Assembly (NCBI GenBank): GCA_903958285.1
Contig: CAJBSR010000378.1
Span: forward strand, 1-18,250
Reading direction: 5' to 3'
Source of the DNA: an uncultured Sphingomonadales bacterium
GTDB taxonomy: Bacteria; Pseudomonadota; Alphaproteobacteria; Sphingomonadales; Sphingomonadaceae
Length of the DNA: 18,250 nt
Shown here: one piece after another, positions 8,228 through 15,112 of the stretch
Numbering within the stretch: the stretch's first letter is position 1
Layout: every line of letters begins with the position of its first letter
Translations under genes and position numbers: made by a program
The notes under the pieces: generated by a model
What the model saw: the letters and a program-made list of their open reading frames with translations, nothing else
Database searches by the model: none
What the model was told of the DNA's origin: nothing

Positions 8228-8252
8228 AGACAAGAAAAGCAAGGGTAAGGTT

Positions 8253-10148
8253 ATGCGACGCAGTTGGATCGGTCTGGTTTTAGCTGCGTCGCTTGCCATT
8301 GCGGGGTGTAGTCAAAAAACGGCGGATAAGGTCGGCGGGGAAAGAGTAACATCGACCGACGAATTCCAGTCGCGAGACGGCCCGACCATTGATATCGAGA
8401 AGCATCCTGGAAAGGGTCTGTTTCAAGAAAATTGCGCGGGCTGCCATAATGGTGGTGTGCCAAAGGCGCCCCAGCAGGTCTGGCTGGAAATGATGGCCCC
8501 AGATGCTCTTCTGGCTGCCATGAATGGCGGAATCATGAGCCAACAGGCCGCCAAGCTATCTTCGCTGCAGCGCCAGCAGATCGCCGAATATCTGACACGC
8601 ACTCCGCTGGCAGACTATCGGCCCCCTGCGCCTCCGGCGTCCTGCGATGTTCAGCACGCGGGATTTGACAAAGGTTCACCTCCGGCCCGGGTGGGTTGGG
8701 GCCATAAAAACAACAGATATGTACCGGCAAACCAAGCAGGTCTGACCAAGGAGCAGGTCCCGCAGCTGAAGCTGAAATGGGCTTTCGCGTATCCCAAAGC
8801 CCAACGGGCGAGATCTCAACCCGCCATCGGGTGGGGAGCGGTGTTTGTCGGCAGCCAAGACGGCACAGTTTATGCGCTTGATCTCGAAACGGGCTGTATG
8901 CGCTGGTCCTTCCGGGCTTCTGCCGAAGTGCGGACGGCTGTCGTCGCAGATCCGGCGACGCAGCGGCTTTACTTCGGTGATGTGCTGGCCCGCGTCTATG
9001 CGCTTGATGCAATGACAGGTAAGCTCGTCTGGAAATCGAAGGTCGATGACCATTCAAATGCAACCATCACCGGTTCTCCGACGATTGGAGGGGGGCAGCT
9101 TTTCGTTCCTGTATCATCACTTGAAGTGACAGCCGCTGCCGATCCAAACTATGCGTGCTGCACCTTCAGGGGATCCGTTGTTGCGCTTGACGCCAAGTCA
9201 GGTTCTCTAAACTGGCGCCATTATAGTGTTACATCTCCCGGGGTTCCACAGGGCAAGACCAAAGCTGGAACCAACATCATTGGGCCTTCGGGCGCTCCAA
9301 TATGGAACAGCCCCACCTTTGATGCGGCAACAAATCGGGTCTATTTCGGGTCCGGAGAGAATTACTCTTCCCCAGCAGATGGGAATAGCGACGCCGTGTT
9401 TGCTGTGAATGCGAAAACGGGCAAGCGGATTTGGGTTTCCCAGCTCACGAAAGGTGATGCTTGGAACGTCGGCTGCATGATTGGCAATGACAATTGCCCC
9501 AAGGAAAACGGGCCCGATCTTGATGTGGCAGCATCTGTGCTTGTTGTGCCAATTGGCGGTGGCAAGTCGATGATCGTTGCAGGGCAGAAATCGGCCGATG
9601 TCTATGGGCTCGACCCGGACACTGGAAAGCCTGTCTGGAAAACGGTCCTTGGGCATGGGGGCACGCAAGGCGGCGTCCATTTCGGTATGGCAGCGCAGGG
9701 TCGTCTTATCTACGTTCCGATCAATGACATGGAAGACACGCGCGACGGTCGCATTTACGACGCAAAGAAGCGCGGCGCTGGTCTTCACGCCATTGATGGT
9801 GCCACGGGCCGTGTATTCTGGAAATCTATCGCAGATAATGTTTGCGGTGAGAGAGCAAACTGTGATCCCGGCATTTCCTCGGCCGTCACAGCGCTAGATG
9901 GTTTCGTCTTCGCAGGGCATCTCGATGGCCGTTTCCGAGCTTATGACAATCGCACTGGCAAGCCCATCTGGACAGTCGACACAACCCTCCCCGTCAAGAC
10001 GGTTTCAGGCTTGGAGGCGAGGGGCGGGAGCATGAGTGGCCCGGGTGCGGCAGTTGCCAATGGCCATGTCGTCGTGAACTCAGGCTATGGTCTTTATTAC
10101 CATACTCCCGGTAACTTGCTCATGGTCTTCACACCTTCGGGGAAATGA
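8253..10148 (+). CDS. PQQ-dependent dehydrogenase with N-terminal cytochrome c domain, lipoprotein
   Basis: A 631-residue protein from the ATG at 8253 with AAGGG 7 nt upstream; the frame is open upstream into the receptor gene, but that part is not coding. Residues 1-19 are a lipoprotein signal ending in the lipobox LAIAGC (Cys19). A single heme c site, CAGCH, is at 61-65, with Met95 a possible axial ligand. From about 170 the protein consists of beta-propeller repeats of the PQQ type (DGTVYALDLETGCMRWSF, RVYALDAMTGKLVW and more). Adjacent Cys302-Cys303 resemble the vicinal disulfide of quinoprotein alcohol dehydrogenases. Heme domain before propeller is the arrangement of polyvinyl alcohol dehydrogenase. 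The likely reaction is periplasmic oxidation of an alcohol, often secondary, with electrons passed to the respiratory chain. It follows the receptor by 25 bp, consistent with co-transcription. Confidence 0.92.
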   Translation: MRRSWIGLVLAASLAIAGCSQKTADKVGGERVTSTDEFQSRDGPTIDIEKHPGKGLFQENCAGCHNGGVPKAPQQVWLEMMAPDALLAAMNGGIMSQQAAKLSSLQRQQIAEYLTRTPLADYRPPAPPASCDVQHAGFDKGSPPARVGWGHKNNRYVPANQAGLTKEQVPQLKLKWAFAYPKAQRARSQPAIGWGAVFVGSQDGTVYALDLETGCMRWSFRASAEVRTAVVADPATQRLYFGDVLARVYALDAMTGKLVWKSKVDDHSNATITGSPTIGGGQLFVPVSSLEVTAAADPNYACCTFRGSVVALDAKSGSLNWRHYSVTSPGVPQGKTKAGTNIIGPSGAPIWNSPTFDAATNRVYFGSGENYSSPADGNSDAVFAVNAKTGKRIWVSQLTKGDAWNVGCMIGNDNCPKENGPDLDVAASVLVVPIGGGKSMIVAGQKSADVYGLDPDTGKPVWKTVLGHGGTQGGVHFGMAAQGRLIYVPINDMEDTRDGRIYDAKKRGAGLHAIDGATGRVFWKSIADNVCGERANCDPGISSAVTALDGFVFAGHLDGRFRAYDNRTGKPIWTVDTTLPVKTVSGLEARGGSMSGPGAAVANGHVVVNSGYGLYYHTPGNLLMVFTPSGK

Positions 10149-10176
10149 CCCTGCCCGTGATGGAGCGTCGTTCAGG

Positions 10177-11391
10177 TTAGGACTTGTCGACCCAGTCGCC
10201 AAGCACCTGTGCGACGCGCATTGGCGCAGGCACCCGTTCGATCCCGATCCTGCGGTCTACTTCCTCGTGCCAATGATAGATGCGGCGTTCCTGATAGTTG
10301 AGGGGGATGTCCATGAAGCCAGGGCCTTCAACTGACTCCTGAAGCTTCGCCGCGAATTCCAGGTCTTCGAACAGGATCCTCTCAAAATTCCGGATCCGCA
10401 CATCCCAAAGCGCGCTGAGGTCCTCCGCGGGCAGCTTAGGGCCGAACCAATGGCATTCAATCCTCATCGAGTTTGCTGTTCGCGGCCAGAAAACAAGCAT
10501 GGGAATGCCGGTTGCTGTCGGCGGCATCACGATGTTGGGAAAGATGTTGTAGCTGACATTGTTGACGCGCGGCATTTCCGTGACGCTGGGAATTTCCGGC
10601 ATCCCCCGAGTGCCGGGGTCGATCCAATCGGGTCGGCGGTTGGGCGTGACCATCCGGGAATGGCCGTGCGGCCACAGGGTAACCGTCATGCCGCGATGAT
10701 CGAGAAACCGGTCAGCCGTATCCTGATGGATCGATTTCAGATGATACACTTCCAAGAATACATCCAGCAGCAACTTGACGTTGCAGGGCACGTCATAGCC
10801 CCGTGAATGAACGAGCATGAGATTGTCGAGCTCAAACTGCCGGAGTTCGCTCTCTAATGGGCCCAAGCTTTCGAGCAGCGTAGACGCCTCAGGGTCCTCA
10901 TTGATGAAAATCCAACCGCCCAGAGTTTCACAGCGAACCGACAGCAGTGAACGACAGGTAAAGTCGAGATCGACGAAATCACGTTTGTCGCGCACCGATT
11001 TCAACTGACCATCGAGCGTGTAGCTCCAACCGTGATAGCCACAGACAAAGCCCCGCCCCTGACCGGTCTCTTCGGTCACCAGCGGGCCACCGCGATGGCG
11101 GCAGGTGTTGTAAAAGGCACGCAATTCGCCTTGCAGATTGCGCACGACAAGAATGGGAGTCCCTGTGTTGCGGGTTAAGAACCAGCTCCCTAGTTCGGCG
11201 ACTTGGCTGGTGTGGCCCGCATAAAGCCAGCTGCGTTTCCACAGGCCTTGTTTTTCCAATTCCAGAAACTGCGGATCGACGTACCGGGCCGCTGGGATGT
11301 CCGGTAGCTTTGGAAAACCAGAGGGAGGTCCGGTGCGCGCAGCTTCGAATGCGATGCCCTCTTTGATCCGCCTCGTCGTGGACGAGTCCAT
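10177..11391 (-). CDS. Rieske non-heme iron oxygenase, alpha subunit (second)
   Basis: A 404-residue oxygenase subunit. The ATG at 11391 is preferred, with AAAAAGG 9 nt upstream; the GTG at 11397 would leave only 3 nt. The Rieske cluster ligands are Cys97, His99 (CRHRGG), Cys117 and His120 (CGYHGW), the same positions as in the other oxygenase of the window, although the two sequences are otherwise clearly different. The catalytic iron site has Asn204, Asp210, Glu214, His217 and His222 (DVFLEVYHLKSIH). No beta subunit accompanies it. It stands alone, convergent with the PQQ gene (28 bp between stop codons) and divergent from the ferredoxin/flavoprotein pair, the likely source of its electrons. 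It probably hydroxylates a ring or an activated carbon of a pathway intermediate; the substrate is unknown. Confidence 0.94.
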   Translation of the reverse strand: MDSSTTRRIKEGIAFEAARTGPPSGFPKLPDIPAARYVDPQFLELEKQGLWKRSWLYAGHTSQVAELGSWFLTRNTGTPILVVRNLQGELRAFYNTCRHRGGPLVTEETGQGRGFVCGYHGWSYTLDGQLKSVRDKRDFVDLDFTCRSLLSVRCETLGGWIFINEDPEASTLLESLGPLESELRQFELDNLMLVHSRGYDVPCNVKLLLDVFLEVYHLKSIHQDTADRFLDHRGMTVTLWPHGHSRMVTPNRRPDWIDPGTRGMPEIPSVTEMPRVNNVSYNIFPNIVMPPTATGIPMLVFWPRTANSMRIECHWFGPKLPAEDLSALWDVRIRNFERILFEDLEFAAKLQESVEGPGFMDIPLNYQERRIYHWHEEVDRRIGIERVPAPMRVAQVLGDWVDKS

Positions 11392-11422
11392 AGCCACTGG
11401 CCTTTTTGAAAGTCAGGTTATC

Positions 11423-11450
11423 CCTATAAAGTGCTGACCTAAAAGAACAA
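11423..11450 (-). promoter_or_regulatory. Putative promoter of the second Rieske oxygenase gene
   Basis: On the minus strand TTGTTC (11450-11445) and TATAGG (11428-11423) are separated by 16 bp, a fair sigma-70-type pair. The -10 element is about 31 bp from the ATG at 11391, leaving a short leader that contains the ribosome binding site. The -35 element overlaps the candidate operator at 11446-11459. This is by-eye assignment without transcript data. Confidence 0.4.
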
Positions 11451-11459
11451 TCAAGTTTG
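11446..11459. promoter_or_regulatory. Candidate operator, second copy of the CAAAC-TTGATTG element
   Basis: The minus strand of 11448-11459 reads CAAACTTGATTG, identical to 5671-5682 at 11 of 12 positions; the 9-mer TTGATTGTT (5680-5688) is also repeated exactly, on the minus strand of 11446-11454. Both sites fit CAANC-NN-GNTTG. This one lies 56 bp upstream of the second Rieske ATG, against 54 bp for the first copy, and overlaps the putative -35 box. That arrangement suits a repressor site shared by the two oxygenase promoters. Confidence 0.5.
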
Positions 11460-11571
11460 CTTTTCCGGGGGTCTTCGGGCATCTTTTTTGGACGTGCAGA
11501 AGGGCTTGCCGAAGGGACTTAAATGGATTTTCGACTGATTGGCCGCTGCCTGGACCAAGGACACTAAAGCC

Positions 11572-11883
11572 GTGAAAATTGCTGTCGCGCCGCTTGCCGA
11601 CATTCCAGAAAATGGAACCCGTACGTTCGACCTACATGGAAAGTCTGTGCTTGTCGCGCGGACCACGGCTGGCGTGTTTGCCATCGAGAATAGGTGTAGC
11701 CATGCCTTGCAGGCGTTGGAAGGCGGCAAACTCAGGGGGGTCCATATCTTCTGCCCCGCGCACGGCGTCCGCTTCGATATGCGTGATGGCTCTGCCATGG
11801 GGACATTAACGAAATCGCCGATAAATGTCTGGGAGGTCGAAATCATCGACGACGTGATCCACATCGGCATGGACGTCGCATGA
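11572..11883 (+). CDS. Rieske-type [2Fe-2S] ferredoxin
   Basis: A small electron carrier of 103 residues from the GTG at 11572 (AAGGA about 10 nt upstream). The frame is also open from a TTG at 11539, which would add 11 residues that do not look like the family's usual N-terminus (KIAVAPLADIPE). Cluster ligands are Cys42-x-His44 (RCSHAL) and Cys61-x2-His64 (CPAHGV), with the expected GGKLRG spacing between them. The length matches oxygenase ferredoxins such as those of biphenyl or carbazole dioxygenases. It transfers electrons from a reductase to a Rieske oxygenase. It is the only ferredoxin in the window and so may serve both oxygenases. Its stop codon overlaps the start of the flavoprotein gene (ATGA), which indicates coupled translation. 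Confidence 0.93.
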   Translation: MKIAVAPLADIPENGTRTFDLHGKSVLVARTTAGVFAIENRCSHALQALEGGKLRGVHIFCPAHGVRFDMRDGSAMGTLTKSPINVWEVEIIDDVIHIGMDVA

Positions 11884-12509
11884 AGAGGCTGCTGCATATC
11901 AATGCCAGTCCGCGCAAGGAGCGGTCGCGGTCAGCCATGGTTGCGGATCGTTTGCTGGGCCGCCTCAAAGCCCGATACCCGGAAATGGTCGTTGAGCGGC
12001 TTGACGTGTTCGATGCAGATTTACCTCCTTTCGATCATGATGTTGTAGACGGCCGCTATCACTTGCTTGCCGGCAACGCAGTTGATCCCGCGCAGACCGC
12101 CGCATGGCAGGACCTCCAAAAATGGACCGATCAGTTCCTGTCGTTTGATGGGTGCCTGATTGCCACGCCGATGTGGAATTTTGGCATTCCGTATCGGCTG
12201 AAGCACTATATTGACCTCCTGACCCAGCCGGGGCTGACGTTCCGCAACGACAGCGAAGGTAATGTCGAGGGGTTGGCTCGGGGTCAGCGGGCGATCATCG
12301 TGGCGGCCAGCGCCATGCCATTTGGCAGCATGCCCGAAATTGAGGGGCTGGATTTCCAGCTGGCTTATTTGAGAGCTTGGCTCGGATTCATCGGCGTGAC
12401 GGACATTAGCGCGGTGCGCGTGGCGGGAACCTTCGGTCCTAAAAATCTTGTCGAAGCGGCCATGGCGCGGGCCTATGCTGACGCAGATCGGCTTGCCGAC
12501 ACGATCTAA
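11880..12509 (+). CDS. AzoR-like FMN-dependent NAD(P)H oxidoreductase (flavodoxin-like fold)
   Basis: A 209-residue protein of the Flavodoxin_2 / FMN-dependent NADH-azoreductase family. The N-terminal strand and phosphate-binding loop read LLHINASPRKERSRS. The central TPMWNFGIPYRLKHYIDLL matches the FMN-binding signature of AzoR (PMxNFGxPxxLKxxID), followed by a glycine- and Phe-containing TQPGLTFR. Family members reduce quinones, azo dyes or nitro groups with two electrons from NAD(P)H. The gene overlaps the Rieske ferredoxin gene by 4 bp, which suggests a shared job: reductase for the ferredoxin, or quinone reduction after ring oxidation. AzoR-type proteins are not the usual ferredoxin reductases of Rieske systems (these are FAD proteins of the FNR or glutathione-reductase type), so the first role is speculative. 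Confidence 0.9.
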   Translation: MKRLLHINASPRKERSRSAMVADRLLGRLKARYPEMVVERLDVFDADLPPFDHDVVDGRYHLLAGNAVDPAQTAAWQDLQKWTDQFLSFDGCLIATPMWNFGIPYRLKHYIDLLTQPGLTFRNDSEGNVEGLARGQRAIIVAASAMPFGSMPEIEGLDFQLAYLRAWLGFIGVTDISAVRVAGTFGPKNLVEAAMARAYADADRLADTI

Positions 12510-12549
12510 CCGCGCGGTAGGTCAAATTGCTCTCGATCGGTCAGTGTTT

Positions 12550-12571
12550 CGGCTGGGCAACCGCCTAGCCG
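12550..12571. terminator. Hairpin between convergent operons, possible bidirectional terminator
   Basis: CGGCTGGGC (12550-12558) pairs with GCCTAGCCG (12563-12571) with one G-T pair and a four-base AACC loop. It lies at the meeting point of the plus-strand flavoprotein gene and the minus-strand DUF35 gene and includes the DUF35 stop codon. Neither side carries a long T tract, so intrinsic termination is possible but not clear. Confidence 0.4.
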
Positions 12572-12993
12572 GCTATTTGGTCTGCGAAGGGCCGGAACTT
12601 TGGCATAGTTATTTCAGCCGACCAACGCTCAAAAACCACTTCGACGGCGAGGCCGCATTTGACGCTTTCAACGTCGCAGCCGATGACATTGCTCATCATG
12701 CGCGGTCCCTCAGCGAGCGTGATGAGCGCGATGACATAGGGCACATCGGCCGCATAAGCGTCTGATACCGCGCGTGTGACGATCGTATAGCTTTCCACAG
12801 TGCCGCGCCCGCTGGCTTCCCGCCACTCAAGCTGGTCAGACATGCAGGTCGCGCAGATCGTGCGTGGGTAAAACTGATGGGTGTCACAGGCTGTGCAGTA
12901 TTGGAGCAGCAACTTGTGATCTTGGCAGCCCTGCCAGAAAGGGGCTGATTCCGGCGTAGGTCGGGGGAGAAACTTGTCCATATGGCCGTTCAT
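12565..12993 (-). CDS. DUF35 Zn-ribbon/OB-fold protein, thiolase partner
   Basis: A 142-residue protein from the ATG at 12993, with GGGAG 8 nt upstream and a 1-bp overlap with the thiolase-like gene's stop codon; the longer open frame upstream lies inside the thiolase gene and is spurious. The N-terminal rubredoxin-like Zn ribbon has Cys33-x2-Cys36 and Cys47-x2-Cys50 (YCTACDTHQ, ICATCMS). An OB-fold follows from about 60 (GRGTVESYTIVTRA). Proteins of this type bind acyl-CoA thioesters and form complexes with thiolase-like enzymes: the DUF35 domain of ChsH2 with the aldolase Ltp2 in steroid degradation, and IpfE with IpfD in ibuprofen degradation. Direct coupling to the thiolase-like gene supports the same partnership here. 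It is the last gene of the long minus-strand operon. Confidence 0.9.
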   Translation of the reverse strand: MNGHMDKFLPRPTPESAPFWQGCQDHKLLLQYCTACDTHQFYPRTICATCMSDQLEWREASGRGTVESYTIVTRAVSDAYAADVPYVIALITLAEGPRMMSNVIGCDVESVKCGLAVEVVFERWSAEITMPKFRPFADQIAG

Positions 12994-14162
12994 CAGTGGC
13001 GCTCCCTGCCTAGGATCACCGAGGTATGGCTGGACATGATGCCGCCCTGACCATGCACCATCGCCACTTCGGCTCCCTTCACCTGACGCGCCCCTGCCAT
13101 GCCGCGCAGCTGGGTTACCGTTTCGGTGAGCGCAAACATCGACCCCGGATTGCCCGGATGGCAATGCGACAAAAGCCCGCCATGAGTGTTGACCGGCAAC
13201 ATGCCGCCAAGCTCGATATTGCCATTTTCTACGAACGCTCCGCCTTCGCCTATTTTGCAAAAGCCGAGGTCTTCAAGCTCCACCAGCACTGTGGGCGTGA
13301 AACAATCATACAACTGTGCGAAGTCCATATCGGACGGCTTAAGGCCGGCCATGGCAAAGGCCCGCCGGCCCGATTCCACGGCAAAGGACGTGGTCAGGCT
13401 TTGTGCTTGGCTGATATGTTCATGGCCATGCCCTTCACCGACACCCAGAATATAGACGGGATCGTGCGGGAAGTCCGCAACGCGATCCGCCGATGTCATG
13501 ATGATTGCCGAACCACCGTCCGACACCAGCGAACAATCGAGCAGGTGCAAGGGATCTGCAATCATCCGCGAATTCATTACGTCGTCGATGGTGATAGGCG
13601 TGCGCATCTCCGCTGTCGGGTTGAGGCAGGCATGTTTGCGGCAGGCAACGGCGATGGCGGCGAACTGTTCGGCCGTCGTCCCATATTTGTCCATATGGGC
13701 GCGGGCGATGAGGGCGTAAAAGGCCGGAACCGTGGGGCCAAAAGGTATCTCAAACTGAGAATGGCCGGCAGACGACTGCATTTTCATGGCCTGGTCTCGT
13801 GTCAGGCCGCTGCGCAGGCTGTCTGCCATGGTGATCAGAACGGTGGTGCACATGCCGCTGACGATGGCGGCGGCGGCATGATGCAGGATGGAAAAGGTCG
13901 TACTGCCGCCAGCACCTACGCTCATGCAATAGCGTGGGAATATCTGCAGATATTCGGCCATTGCTTCGGCATGATACATATAGGGTTCGGCCATCGAATT
14001 GCAGGTGATCAGCCCGTCGATTTTGTCCTTGGTGATATTGGCATCGGCCATGACGCGGCGTGCGGCATCGATGCACAAGCCGGTGGGGCTGAATTGGGGG
14101 AGCTTTCCCACCGGGGTGTCGGCCGCCCCGACAATGGCGACTTTCCCTCGCAAGCTGTCCAT
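12993..14162 (-). CDS. SCP-x/Ltp2-like thiolase-fold protein lacking the nucleophilic Cys
   Basis: A 389-residue thiolase-superfamily protein without an SCP2 domain. It opens with KVAIVGAADTPVGK, common in SCP-x thiolases. Where active thiolases have the nucleophilic Cys before a GS(T/S) turn, this protein has SVGAGGSTTF (81-90), which puts Gly83 at the Cys position by eye. The C-terminal Cys-Gly-Gly motif is also changed, to HGQGGIMSS (370-378). HCHPG (333-337) keeps the usual His, and LYDCF (284-288, Tyr285) resembles the Tyr-containing motif of the aldolase Ltp2. It is therefore more likely a retro-aldolase or deacylating lyase than a thiolytic enzyme. It overlaps the DUF35 partner gene by 1 bp and starts 12 bp after the MaoC gene, matching hydratase-aldolase modules that shorten acyl-CoA side chains. 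Confidence 0.85.
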   Translation of the reverse strand: MDSLRGKVAIVGAADTPVGKLPQFSPTGLCIDAARRVMADANITKDKIDGLITCNSMAEPYMYHAEAMAEYLQIFPRYCMSVGAGGSTTFSILHHAAAAIVSGMCTTVLITMADSLRSGLTRDQAMKMQSSAGHSQFEIPFGPTVPAFYALIARAHMDKYGTTAEQFAAIAVACRKHACLNPTAEMRTPITIDDVMNSRMIADPLHLLDCSLVSDGGSAIIMTSADRVADFPHDPVYILGVGEGHGHEHISQAQSLTTSFAVESGRRAFAMAGLKPSDMDFAQLYDCFTPTVLVELEDLGFCKIGEGGAFVENGNIELGGMLPVNTHGGLLSHCHPGNPGSMFALTETVTQLRGMAGARQVKGAEVAMVHGQGGIMSSHTSVILGRERH

Positions 14163-14174
14163 GGTTTTTTCCGA

Positions 14175-14597
14175 TCAGGCCCGGTCGAAGGCAACGACGG
14201 CAATACCCGGTGCAATCACGTCGCCGGCTTCATTCTGGATGAAGATTTCAAGTCTGGCCGAACCATTGTCATGATCTACGGAAAGCACGCGACCGCCCGA
14301 GGTAACCGTCTCGCCGATATAGGCGGCTTTGCGGTTCGAATATTCAAGGTGCGTCATCCTGCCCTGACCATCCAGCCATTCTATGACACATTGGGTCAAC
14401 CAGTCGCCAAGCATTGGCCCTGACATCACAATGCCGGGATAGCCTTCGACTTCAGTGGCGTAGGGCATATCGAAATGGATGCGGTGGGCATTCCAAAGAG
14501 CAGCGCTGTACATGAAGTTCTGGACGTTATCTGGACAATAGTCGCGACCGGGCAAGGCATCGCCCGGCTTTAGGTTGGTTAGTTTCGACATGTTCAT
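14175..14597 (-). CDS. MaoC-fold (R)-specific enoyl-CoA hydratase/dehydratase-like protein
   Basis: A 140-residue single hotdog-domain protein. The MaoC active-site region is visible as LWNAHRIHFDMPYA (34-47) followed by EGYPGIVMSGPM (51-62), the stretch that normally carries the catalytic His and the CoA-binding turn. The Asp of the classical D-x4-H dyad appears as Asn36 before His41, a variant that also occurs in related MaoC proteins; activity may depend on the partner subunit. The ATG at 14597 shares one base with the stop codon of the preceding MaoC-type gene (TAATG), so the two are translated together and probably form a heteromer like ChsH1-ChsH2N. Expected reaction: hydration of a 2-enoyl-CoA to the 3-hydroxyacyl-CoA that the thiolase-like protein then cleaves. 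Confidence 0.85.
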   Translation of the reverse strand: MNMSKLTNLKPGDALPGRDYCPDNVQNFMYSAALWNAHRIHFDMPYATEVEGYPGIVMSGPMLGDWLTQCVIEWLDGQGRMTHLEYSNRKAAYIGETVTSGGRVLSVDHDNGSARLEIFIQNEAGDVIAPGIAVVAFDRA

Positions 14598-15112
14598 TAT
14601 CGCAAAAGCCGCGTTGTTTTTTCAGTGAGGACAAGTTCGCCGGCCGCTGTTTCAACGCGCATGATAACTTCATAGAAAATGATGGGCCCTTGGGAGCCCG
14701 CTTTTTCATAGATGTTGGTCAGGGTGCGGGTCGCAACCAAAACGTCCTCTGCCTTGATTGGCCTGAAGTATTCGATATTGAGTCCGCCGGCCATCGCCTT
14801 TTCGAGTGGAAATTTCGGAAGCAATCCGTCGATTGAAACGCCGTCGGGGGTCAACTGGTCAAGTTCCACCATATCCCAGAACAGGGCAAGATGAAACAAG
14901 GGTGGTGCCTCATCTCCATCAAGATATTCTTTTTTCTTCCAGCCTGTAGCAATTGAATATTTTCGTATCTCGCGACGTGAGGCAATTTCGGTCCTCGGTT
15001 CTGAAGAGCGGCCAATCCAAGAAAGTAATTCATCGGACAAAAGCCCAGTTGTATTTATAGGATCTGTCCTAACGGGCTCAGGGACATTTAATTGCTGTTG
15101 AACTTTATTCAT
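14597..15112 (-). CDS. MaoC N-terminal-like / FAS1-like dehydratase domain protein
   Basis: A 171-residue protein resembling the MaoC_dehydrat_N (FAS1-like dehydratase) family: EIASRREIRKYSIATG (42-57) is the typical start of this hotdog domain, followed by APPLFHLALFWDM and a second half with FRPIKAEDVLVATRTLTNIYEK. Such domains often lack their own full catalytic dyad and pair with a catalytic MaoC subunit, here probably the next gene (14175-14597). There is no clear ribosome binding site. The ATG directly follows the TGA of the small upstream ORF, so translation may be coupled. The first 100 bases are richer in A and T than the neighbouring genes. It is likely the structural half of an enoyl-CoA hydratase acting on bulky acyl-CoAs. 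Confidence 0.83.
   Translation of the reverse strand: MNKVQQQLNVPEPVRTDPINTTGLLSDELLSWIGRSSEPRTEIASRREIRKYSIATGWKKKEYLDGDEAPPLFHLALFWDMVELDQLTPDGVSIDGLLPKFPLEKAMAGGLNIEYFRPIKAEDVLVATRTLTNIYEKAGSQGPIIFYEVIMRVETAAGELVLTEKTTRLLR

Noticed and set aside
8124..8252. Upstream extension of the PQQ dehydrogenase frame
   Set aside because: It overlaps the receptor 3' end; the lipoprotein signal and ribosome binding site show that the gene starts at 8253.
11471..11516. Long inverted repeat (CTTCGG at 11473-11478, CCGAAG at 11509-11514) upstream of the ferredoxin
   Set aside because: Only about six pairs with a 30-base loop; it matches no riboswitch or attenuator I know and could be chance.
12994..13260. 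Upstream extension of the DUF35 frame
   Set aside because: This part lies within the thiolase-like gene in another frame and is Arg-rich and disordered; the ribosome binding site and Zn-ribbon protein start at 12993.
13026..14423. Plus-strand open frame of 465 codons
   Set aside because: It is antisense to the well-supported thiolase-like and MaoC genes. The translation is rich in His, Arg, Gly and Cys with no domain signature, as expected of a shadow frame in GC-rich DNA.
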